A stretch of DNA of 64,000 nucleotides from Brachycybe producta (Eukaryota > Arthropoda > Diplopoda > Playtdesmida > Andrognathidae), in contig JAUPFP010000008.1 in assembly GCA_036925085.1 (NCBI GenBank), positions 2,081,957-2,145,956 of the forward strand. The letters run 5' to 3'. Shown piece after piece: positions 11,854 through 21,569 of the stretch (positions are counted from its first letter, which is position 1; each line of letters begins with the position of its first letter). Position numbers and translations under genes: made by a program. The notes under the pieces are model-generated. The model had not been told where the DNA came from and made no database searches. It saw only the letters and a program-made list of their open reading frames with translations.

Positions 11854-14800
11854 ATGGTGGACTTAATACAGAATCTTCACGGAGTCTATAACAGATGGGA
11901 GAATCGAAGCAAAGATCATTTCGTAGATGGTGATGATGTTCGTGCTAACGGAGGGAAAGGAGAAGGGAGAATAGATGACGATGGTAAACTTATAGAAAAA
12001 CAGAGGAAGGTTTCGCCGCCGTCCGTCGTTCCCGCGCCTTCTCGTACCATTGCGGGACGTAGGCCGTCGCACGATAAGCGAAAGATCTCCGTCGGAAGTA
12101 TGCGTAATCCATCTTTCTACCTGAATCAGGTATTCGAATGTTTTTTTTTTTACATAAAGGAACGCTGCTGATCATTGTTTTTGTTTCTTATAGAACAAAT
12201 CCGACGCTTTAGCTCAGTTTAAGATCGCTCCCACGATGAATCCGGACAATGGCGTTCGACCGTTTGTGGGCAGTGTTTGCACCAAGTGTTCTTCTGCTAC
12301 AAGAGTATGTAATTTATTTGGTATTGTGTGATACGTTTACAAATTTTCTAACTTTTTGTAAACATTTAAGAGGTCAAGTTTAGATGAGTCACAAATGTTG
12401 GGACTAGGAAATATTCTTAAAGTTCCAACTTCGAATAAGTATGGCTGATTTTGTCATTTTTTGATTGCTTTTCTTGATGTCTTATTTTTTGTTGTAAATT
12501 AACACAGAGATCGAGGATTTTTTACTCGCGTTTTTCATCATATCGTTCACGTTTGGACTAGAAAAGCCAATTTCTATTACGCAAGTGTAACAAAAAGTAT
12601 TCTTGGTTGTGAAAGGTCAGTTCTTTTTGTATTAAGTTTGTTTTAAAGTGTAAACACCACTTGAACTCTCATTTATTTTGTCTTTCAGGAGTAAAATTAA
12701 GAGAAACTAGACTGTGTTTCAGAAACTATAAGGATAGCCCAGTCACTTCAAAGTATTTGCATGTTGATACCTTTCAAAATATCTTTTTTGTTTGCGTTTG
12801 AAAAGAATCCAACTTTAAGTAGACAAAATTGTTTTAATTTTGTCACTAAATAGTCTTATTTTGAAAGATATCAACCTGAAAATTGATTGAAGTACTGTTC
12901 TAGTTTCTAACACACTTTTAATTTCTTTTAATGTTACTCTTGAAACGCAGATTAATCAGAGATTATAAACCATATTAAACAACTTCATCGAGTTTTATCG
13001 TCATAGTGTATTTGACGTTTATATATTTTTTCAGCGTTAAAACTGCAGTTGAAAACGCTGCCACTCGTGACATGGAAGGTGTTGTAATCGTTAATGAATT
13101 GTTACAGAATGGAGAAACGTTAACTAGTTTTTCTCGTGTCTAGAATTTGGTATAGACACCAAACGTTTTCGTTATCTTCTGCGTAAGCATGAGGTCAGGG
13201 CTGCAAAGGTCTTGAAGATGATGAAGGCCAATATCTCTAGCGTTCTCATACGGTTTGTTATCAGTTACATATTTTTTTTTCAAACTATGTTTCTTGTCAT
13301 CTCATTTTGCTTTTGTTCTGTGTCTTTTTTTTTGTTGCACAGAATCACAGCGTGGGTCTTGTTCAAAGTTCTTGGTCGTCTTCTGACTTCCATTCAAGTA
13401 CACAAGGGGCAGTTAGAAGTTGTTAAGAAATTTAGCCAAGTTTGTTTTTATTATTGTTGTTTATTTTTTTTTTTATATCAATTATTTAAATTATATATTT
13501 TGTGGCTCTTACTTTAGACCAATGTTCCGGTTATATACCTACCACTTCATCGCAGTCATCTTGATTATATTCTTGTTACGTTCATTTTGTTCAACCAAGA
13601 GGTCAAAGCACCTCTTGTAGCTGCCGGCGATAACCTTAGAATTCCACTTTTTGGGTAAACATAAAAGAATAGTTTCAAGGTTTATATTTCTACCACTTGA
13701 TTGTTGATTTCTTTTATCTGTTTGCAGTCCGATAATGCGTGGTCTTGGTGCGTATTTCATCAAGCGAAAGTTAGATCCGAAAGATGGAAAAAGAGACTTT
13801 GTTTATCGTGCTGTTTTACAAAATGTTCGTTTTGTTTTAACGTTTTTTTTGTTGTTGGAATTGTTATAAAATTGATTATATTTGCATTTAGTATATGGTC
13901 GAAAGCCTCGCTGCCGGTCATTCGATGGAGTTTTTCATCGAGGGTGGACGTTCTAGAAGTGGAAAAGCGTGTCTTCCAAAAGCAGGTCTTCTATCCATCA
14001 TAGTGAATTCTTTATTGGACGGCGTTATCGAGGATGCGTACGTTGTACCGGTGGGCATCAGTTATGAGAAATTACTGGATGGAAGCTTCATTTCGGAACA
14101 GATGGTGTGTCAAGTTTGAAATTCATAAGACAGGCTTTGATTTTGAATGTTAACATCTCCGTTAATGTATTTTTCAGGGTAAGGCTAAAGTGACTGAAAG
14201 TTTGTCATCGGCTATTAAAGGAATATGGAATGTTTTTCGTGCAAACTACGGAAGTGTACGCGTGGATTTTGCACATCCGTTTTCTTTAAGGGTAAATAAT
14301 AATTTTTTTTTTAATTTTCTGGCAGACCAGTTCATTTTTTATTTTTGTGTTAATTAGGAGTTCGTCCACGCAGCTCAGACTTATGTTTATAGTAAACCGC
14401 GTTCCCTTTTGGGTGGCCCTGAGCCATCATCACCTTCAAACACTCTTCGAAGTATCTCGAGTACTGCATCGTTGTACGGAACAGACGTAGTTATCGAAGA
14501 TCAACGTCTACTTGTTAAGGGTCTAGCTGAGCATGCATTATATGGTTTGTACCATCATACACTGATCGTGCAAGTAACGGCTTTTTTGTTTTTCATATTA
14601 CTAATTTGTGTTTTGTTTTCAGATGCAGTTCAGTCAACTGCTTTGATGAGTACAAATGTCGTTGCATTTGTTCTGTTGAATAAATACAGAAAGGTTTGTC
14701 CTAAGATGATTTATAAACATCTGATTTTCGAACTTTTGATTATTCTGTTTTTCTGAAGCAAAATAAAGAAAGAATGGACCTTAACGGTTTTTTATGTTGA

Positions 14801-16486
14801 TATTTTTCTAAATAAATTTTTGATTTACGAAAAAATAAAATTAAAAAACTTGACTTTGAAAGATATCAAATATAAAAATACCCTTAAGTGATTGAGCTAC
14901 ATTTCTAGTTTCTAAAAAGCATGTTCAAGTTTCTCTTCATTGTGCACCCCGAAAGACAGAATAATCAAAGATCGAGAGGCGTTTACACTTTAAAAAAAAA
15001 CCCACCTTAATGGTGTCTGTGTATGTTTTAACCAACACACTTTGTTTATTTGAGAAATTAGGGTGTGCTGCTACGTTCGTTAATTCAAGACTTTGATTGG
15101 GTTTGCGATGAGATTAAGAAGAGAGGAAGAGATTTGGGATTTTCTGGCGAAAGTTCGCACGTTGTTCGTTATGCTTTGGAATTATTGGGACCAACGCTAG
15201 TCACTCTGGAAAAAACCTCTGATGAGACGGACGCGGAGTCTAATCTGACGTTTATAAAGCCTGTCTTGACCTTGCCCAAGGTTCTTGAGTTGAGTTACTA
15301 TTCTAATGTAACCCTGTCAGTTTTTCTGAAAGACGCAATTTTAGGTAATTATAGCCAATCTTATCTGTTATCTGAATAATTATATCATTGAATTCTTTTT
15401 TTGGCAATAACATCTTTTGTTATTATCTTTTAGCATGTGCATTGAATGTTTTGGTTGGAGATGAAATTGAATCTCTTAAAGATCTCGAAAGTGAGGTTTG
15501 GGTTTCTAAACAACAGCTGACGGAAAAGGCTTTGGATCTCTGCGACGTTTTGCAATACGAATTTATTTTGACTCCTGTATTTGATTGTTATTTGTTGCCT
15601 ACTAGATTTTTTTTTAAAACTAAATCTTTTTGGTGTTTTTTCATTGATTTATTTCAGCCATGTACAACTCTCGAGTCGTCGATAAGTGATACCATTCAGG
15701 ATTTCGTTGTTACCGAAATGCTTTCTTTAGAAACAGTGAGCTCGACTTTGAGTCACCTTTTTTAATTGTCATCATTTACCAAATAAATGTGTTTTTTTTC
15801 TGTTTCTATAGGATGTGCAAGTGAGCAACGATGATGACGAAAATAGCGGTCGAAGAGTTGTGAGAAGGATGGAATGGGAAAGCGACGAAGAAGAGGAAGA
15901 GAGCGACGAATTTACAATCGATCAACAACGTTTGAGGGTACGATTTTTTTTTACATCGTTTCCTATACCTCTTAAAATTATCTCTTCTGACAACATTCTC
16001 TCGATACATCGATCATAACTTGAGTTTTGATTACACAACAGGTGAATCTAAATGGAGAATGTATCGAAAGACTCCGTTTCTATCGAAATATTATCGCACC
16101 GTTTGTTGACGGTTACTGGCATTTGGGAACGTGTTTAAAAGAGTTGGTGAACAACGAAGTGGACGAGAACGAGTTTGTGAGAGTCGTTCAGAAAAACTCG
16201 ATTGCAAAGATCGATCAGGGACTTGTCAGATATGGTAAGTTATAAGATATATTTCTCTTTCTTAAATGATCTTGTTTTTCGTAATTTCATTTTATCATTA
16301 TTTTTTTATGCAGAGGAATGTTTAGCTGCTGAGATTATTAGAAACGGACTCAGATTATTTTCTAATTGGAAGGTTGTCGACAACTATCTTCAAGATAGTG
16401 TTAAAGTGATCTATTTAACTGAAAACTACAACAGTGAAGAACGTATCAGTCTGGTATTAGATATTCTCGAAGAATTTCGCAAGTGA
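11854..16486 (+). CDS. GPAM: Mitochondrial glycerol-3-phosphate acyltransferase (GPAT1/minotaur)
   Basis: Transfers an acyl group to the sn-1 position of glycerol-3-phosphate, the first step of glycerolipid synthesis, at the outer mitochondrial membrane. Nineteen exons from 11854-12129 to 16314-16486 join without frame breaks to 875 residues (human 828). The conserved early motif RPFVGSVC lies in exon 2 (12194-12304). PlsB-type acyltransferase motifs are clear: HRSHLD at residues 282-287 (HX4D), GAYFIKR near 324, FFIEGGRSRSGK at 363-374 and VVPVGISY near 400. Downstream, GSVRVDFAHPFSL, LGFSGES and an acidic WESDEEEEE segment also match GPAM. The start codon is in good context (AACATGG) seven bases after an intron acceptor. 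Dihydroxyacetone-phosphate acyltransferase (GNPAT) was considered and dropped: RPFVG and the C-terminal half fit GPAM. Introns after exons 4 and 13 hold related inverted-repeat sequence. Confidence 0.93.
12690..12920. repeat. Inverted-repeat (MITE-like) sequence in GPAM intron 4
   Basis: GTTGATACCTTTCAAAAT at 12763-12780 pairs with ATTTTGAAAGATATCAAC at 12858-12875 (17 of 18 bases), with further imperfect pairing outwards. The same TTTGAAAGATATCAA followed by CTAGTTTCTAA recurs in GPAM intron 13 (about 14855-14925), so this is a dispersed family rather than a chance hairpin. Confidence 0.55.
14770..15000. repeat. Second copy of the intronic repeat in GPAM intron 13
   Basis: Contains TTTGAAAGATATCAA at 14855-14869 and TCTAGTTTCTAA downstream, as in intron 4 of the same gene. 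It is degenerate and has no coding potential. Confidence 0.45.
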
Positions 16487-16572
16487 TTATTTAGTTTATT
16501 AAAACAATTGTGGAGAAGAAGAAAAATTATTTAGCCAAAGAAAAAAAAACGTTTTGTGTTGAAGAAGAAAGA

Positions 16573-16599
16573 GGGGGGGGGGGAGGGGAGGGGGTAGGG
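16573..16599 (+). other. G-quadruplex-forming run in the GPAM 3' UTR
   Basis: Four uninterrupted G-runs (10-plus, 4, 5 and 3 G) separated by one- or two-base loops, about 90 bases after the GPAM stop codon and about 50 before the poly(A) signal. It is on the sense strand, so the mRNA would carry it. Confidence 0.6.
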
Positions 16600-16645
16600 A
16601 GAAGAAGAGATCCGTTTATGCTTTATTGTAAATAATACTAAAACT

Positions 16646-16651
16646 AATAAA
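16646..16651 (+). terminator. Poly(A) signal AATAAA of GPAM
   Basis: AATAAA about 160 bases after the GPAM stop codon; the most likely 3' end of the transcript. It is followed by AT-rich sequence. Confidence 0.55.
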
Positions 16652-16708
16652 GTACAAATTGACATTTTATTATTAGACGATTTTTAAGCCAAGGTTACCG
16701 TCACGATA

Positions 16709-16750
16709 CTAAGTGGCGCTTTGATCGATATCGACTACAGCGCCTCTTAG
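16709..16750. promoter_or_regulatory. Palindrome with two inverted GTGGCGC/GAGGCGC motifs
   Basis: CTAAGTGGCGCT at the left end and AGCGCCTCTTAG at the right end are inverted copies with one mismatch, around a centre containing ATCGATATCGA. The whole 42 bp is nearly self-complementary. It lies between the GPAM poly(A) signal and the complexin upstream region, so it may be a boundary element. Confidence 0.5.
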
Positions 16751-17442
16751 TGTTCAATTCGCGAGACAATTGATTAGCAAGAGCAGCCTTGCATAGCATT
16801 GAAGGGGAGATTCATTGGAAGGTGAAGGTGAACAAGAGGAGAGAAGGAAGTACAGTAAAAAAAAAAAAAAGTCAATAGAATCCATATACGAACGATTTTT
16901 CAGGACGGATTCTTACACAGAAGGTGGATTTTTTGTTAAGGTGAGTCTTTTGATCAGTATTTTTTTTTTGTATGTTTGTAATTGTGTTTTACGAGGTTGC
17001 ACAGGTTATTTATACGAGAGTCGGTATGTGTTTCATTCATTGCCTTTTATATTTTAATAATAGGTGTGCATTTGTGTTAAAGGTGTGTAGTTAGGTGTAT
17101 TCACTATTAGGAATGATATGTGCCTTACTCCCCTTGTTCTTGTACAGTGTATAGTCACAAGAAGAGGACGTTTTCATTTAGCCCTCGGGTTTTCTGCATC
17201 GTTTTATATACTCTAGTCGAAGAGAAGACGAAGAAGAAAAGGAGGATGTCGTCGATTTGTTTCTTTATTTAAAGAAATTAAGTAAAGGAAGTGGCTACAA
17301 CATCCTTTTTTTTTCTTCTTAATTTTTTCTCTCTCTTTAACTTTTTGTAATCACTATGTTATATAGTAGCTGTTTTTAATTTTTTTTTAATTTTTTCATC
17401 TTGTTATAGTAGGTTTAAATAGTCGCCACACTATAACTTGAA

Positions 17443-17620
17443 GCTTGTGACGTCAGAGGAGTTAACAAAAATAAAACTGGATTTGTGTCAATAACAAACG
17501 TATTCAAGAAACCTTTTGTTTTAAAAAAACTGTTGCGAACTTTTGCTGTCTATAAGACCAATATGACACAACCTTACATTTTTGGTCAACATCCTCCCTC
17601 TTGAGGTCACTTCAACAAGC
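17443..17620. mobile_element. Diverged inverted-repeat element with TGACGTCA arm
   Basis: The left arm AAGCTTGTGACGTCAGAGG and the reverse complement of the right end (AAGCTTGT, then GTGACCTCAAGAGG) match with an insertion. The left arm also matches the element at 10442 (TTGTGACGTCAGA, then GTTAAC/GTTGAC), so the two belong to one family. Confidence 0.45.
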
Positions 17621-18101
17621 TTTTAAATTATATTAGGTAACTGTACTTATTTATAACTTATTAAGTTAATAACAATGACAACATCAACTGTTGCAACATT
17701 TAAAAAAAATATATAGAAAACACAATAGAATCTAGGGATTTTAATTTCATTTTAATGAGAGATCGTGGTTGGTTGGAATGACGTACAATGGTAACGATTA
17801 TATTTTTTTTTTTCAGAGATCAATAATAGAGAAAACACAAAAGTGAATGATAAAATAAGACAGTGAATAGAACAGAAACACATTTCAGTGATTCACATTT
17901 ACAATAACTCAAAAAGTCACATAGAGCACACATGATAAACACAAACACATAAAAAAATGACATAGAGGTATACGAGAGAGAGCTCTTATACATTTCAGAA
18001 ATTGAACTATACAGTATATATGCCCATTATGTGTGTACTCTTGTTTATTAAAAATTACAGTGTGTGTCTAAATTAATATGAACACAGCAACCTTGGCGGC
18101 C

Positions 18102-18131
18102 GTTTCTATGGTTACGGTTGTTCCTAGCAAC
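18102..18131 (+). promoter_or_regulatory. Two adjacent RFX X-box motifs
   Basis: GTTTCTATGGTTAC (18102-18115) is followed directly by GTTGTTCCTAGCAAC (18117-18131). Both fit the imperfect palindrome bound by RFX factors (GTTNYYATRGNAAC-like). They lie upstream of complexin. Confidence 0.5.
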
Positions 18132-19375
18132 ATCTCGTCGTCATCATCATCACCATTAACTGATTCTGCTCCACCCTACATAACACACGACAAGTGGAAC
18201 GTAACACACCACAAATAAGCAAACGAAACCCACTGACACAAACCCCCCCCCCAAAAAAAAACCCACGGATCTGTTTTTTTTTTCTTCTTTTTCTTTCCAC
18301 AACCAATAATATCTAATATCTGGTTGATTGATTTGTGGTGGAGACTTTTTTTCTTCTGTCTTTTATGTATTTGACAACCAATACATACAATATACAGTAA
18401 TGATCATGATGATATTTATTATTATTATTATTATTATGATACATGAAGATCTTATGATCCTAGGACCTCATATATGTGTTCCTCTATATAGAATTTATAG
18501 TTTGTGTGCGTGTCGTATGCATATTCAGATCAATTTGAGGTCGATATCATCTAAAAGAGTTCTTCATTTGGCAATTGGATAATAGATAGAAGGAGGAGAA
18601 GGATGATGAGAGGAGAAAAAGGAATGTCCTTTGGGACGTTTTTTCCTTTCACCTTCTTCAAACATATTTGCGGATCAGTTATTCTGTTATAGAAAGCCAA
18701 TCACTGTTAGGATGGAGATTATACTTTATTCCTGGAAAGAGAATTACACACAGAGAGAAAGAGAAGATACACACATACATATAGAGTAGATATACAAACA
18801 TATATAAATGTAGAGACACACACACACACTGAAAAAAGAAAAGAAAAGTGCTCTTTCGTGTTTGCTCTCATCATTTTTTTTAACAAAAAAAAATGCATTT
18901 TTTGTGTTATCTTTTAAGATATTAATTGAATTGTAAATCATTCCTTTTAGAGTAAGTATATGTGTCGAAGATGATTTTTGTCAGATGTGAGCAACTGAAC
19001 TTACAACAAAAGTGGCAGCAGGCAAATGAAAGAAAAAAGAAGAAAGAAAAAAAGATTTTTCAGAACAAATTGTGCGATGAAATCAATACATAGAAAGAAA
19101 ATGAGAAGAGATAGGGTTTTGAAGTTGGGAAATAGTGTTAAGTTTCTCTTCTTATTTTCTACTAATTCGATTTTTTTTATTTGTATATATATATATATAC
19201 TGTATATATATGTGTGTGTGATTGAGTGTGTGTTCTTTATATACAGTATATATATAAAAACACTTTTTTTTCTAATTTGCTTTAACCAAATGTCTCATAG
19301 ATTTACAAATAAGAGCACTCCAATAGTAAATAACTCGATGGTTAACAGTGAATCTTCATCCTATTTGATCGGTTC

Positions 19376-19389
19376 GTTGTCATGGAAAC
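19376..19389 (+). promoter_or_regulatory. RFX X-box motif
   Basis: GTTGTCATGGAAAC is an excellent X-box, about 1.4 kb upstream of the first coding exon of complexin. Confidence 0.5.
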
Positions 19390-20807
19390 TGTTTTTGTTT
19401 GTCTTCTCTTTTCTCTCTTCTTTCATACTATGTATGTGTGTGTTTTTGTCTTTTTTTTATTATATTTAACAATCTATTCTGCTTAGAAATGTGTGGTACC
19501 TCTGTCTGTGTGTGTATGTCAAAGTGTATATGGATGCATGCATACTGTACATGTAAGCAAAATTGGGGGGAAAATGCATTGCACACATATATACAAAATA
19601 CAAACAATAACACAGCATCTTGACTATCTTATCTTATGGGGTTTTTTTTTAGAAAAGGCTTCTTCTTTTACCCCTTTTGCCTTTTTCTCCTTACAAAATC
19701 CATTTAGCTGTACATATTTCATATATATTACATTATAAAACTAACTCCCTTAAGTGGTTTTAATATTAATTATTGGTGTAAAGCCACGCCCTCATAAAGC
19801 TCCTTACTAACTCAATTCAATGATTGCACATTCTACTCTTGTGAATTTTATATTTCTATCTACTGCTTTTTTTTTACTTTTATGCATTTTCATTGTAAAG
19901 AATTATTGAGAAATGTATTTTTCTTCTTTTCTTTTTGAAGATTTTTATATTTGGAATTTCATGAATTTTATGTGTGTGTTATGTGTTTGTGGCTCTTTTA
20001 TTAATGTGTGTCTGTTTGGCTCTTGTGTATATGACATGTGTGTGTGTGCATCTTCATCTATATAATGGTGATAAAGAATGTCAATAATGAAAAATGCCTT
20101 TAGCTATACAGTAAGTATGTAGAGAAGATGATGAAGAAGAAAGAGTCTGGTTTTGTCAACCTTTTGAATTTCTTTTTTACTGGCGTTGATGGGTCGATTT
20201 AGAAGATGAGTTGAAGCCTTCTGGGTTTTTAAAGAGTCGATTTTCAGAACTTATTGGAGTTGTCAGGAGAAGTTACTTTTTTTTCCCTTTGGATTTCGGT
20301 TTTTTTGTTTTTGTTTGTGTGTGTGGTAAACTAGGAACCCCACACACGATAAACATTATTTTATATATATATTTATGGTTGTATATTATTTTTATATTGT
20401 GTTGCAGCTAGCTATAGCTCCTCAGATTCGTAAATGATTACTTCTTCGTAATCATACTAATAACTAAGCAGTAATATTTGTATTCTGCCTAGTCAATATG
20501 AAGATTGACTGATTTTGTTTTTTTTTTCACTTTGACAACGGTAACATGATATACATTATGCATTATTTCTGTTCCATTCTACTGATGATGATAACAAGTT
20601 GAAATTGTGGAATTGCATTTTTGTAAATAGCAATTGGGGAGAAAGAGGGAGAGAAAAAATATAAAATTGCTCTTTTATTAATGATTCTATAGTTACAACT
20701 TGTGTGCTCTATAATTATTATTTTTGTTTTAATGATGTTAATCTGTTTGGGTTTAATTTTTTTTATGTGTTTGCAGCTAGCGGCCTGCGCAGTTGGCACT
20801 TTGAAGA

Positions 20808-21530
20808 ATGGCAGCCTTTGTGGCCAAACAAATGGTTGGAAACAAGTTGAATGCAGTCAAAGGTAAAAAATTCAAGTGACTGAAGTACATCATATTTAAT
20901 CAAGATTTTTTATAAGAAAAAATTATAAGAAAATGAGCAAAATGGAAGAGAAAGATTGAAATTTAACTCTTGAGAGAGTAAATTTGAAAATAAATTGAAA
21001 GTGTTTTTAGAAACTAGAGATAGGAAACAAAACATTTAAGGACAAATTTCCAATGATATGATAACTTTAAAAATAAACTTTTTATGGTAATTGAAATTTA
21101 ATTCTCCAAAAACTAACCAAAAATTGTCATAAGAAGTTAATTTTGTAAGATAATACTCGTATGTGATTCGGTATCTCTTCTAGTTTGCTAAACACTTTCA
21201 ACATTGAGTTATTTTTTAAAACGTCGAACATTTTCTGTATAGTCAGATTGATGTTGTTTATTTTGAAAGTTTATCATTCTTTATGGTGTGTGTGTCACTC
21301 TTTATTCAGATGCAAAATATTTCATGCTTTATTACAACTTATCTTTATGCAGTTTCCATGACAATAACACTTTGGTACATTGCCAGAAATAACAACAACT
21401 TCCGGTTTTTTTTTTATTATTAACTTTTTATCTATTTTAATCAATTTTTGTATTGACAAAAAAATTTCGAAAGACAATGAATGAGTTTGTTTACAGACTT
21501 ATAAATTTAAGGTGATCTCTGTGTGTCAGT

Positions 21531-21569
<39 letters not shown>

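Larger units (their letters stand above)
16752..20776. other. Complexin upstream region with probable 5' UTR exon and repeats
   Basis: No coding exon is visible. A purine-rich, exon-like segment at about 16800-16940 ends in AAGGTGAGT, a strong donor, and is the best candidate for a complexin 5' UTR exon. A second repeat with a TGACGTCA arm lies at about 17443-17620. RFX X-box motifs occur at 18102-18131 and 19376-19389. ATT/TTA and TA/TG microsatellites are at 18416-18437 and about 19185-19255, the latter with paired ATACTGTATATA and TATACAGTATATA forming a hairpin. TTGCAG at 20771-20776 is the acceptor of the first coding exon. Confidence 0.45.

Noticed and set aside
11854-16486. GNPAT (dihydroxyacetone-phosphate acyltransferase) as the identity of this gene
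   Set aside because: RPFVG near the N-terminus, the GAYFIKR and GGRSRSGK motifs in GPAM context, and the C-terminal half fit mitochondrial GPAT; GNPAT lacks these.
19185-19255. Inverted repeat ATATACTGTATATA as a terminator or element
   Set aside because: It is explained by TA/TG microsatellite sequence with two chance interruptions.
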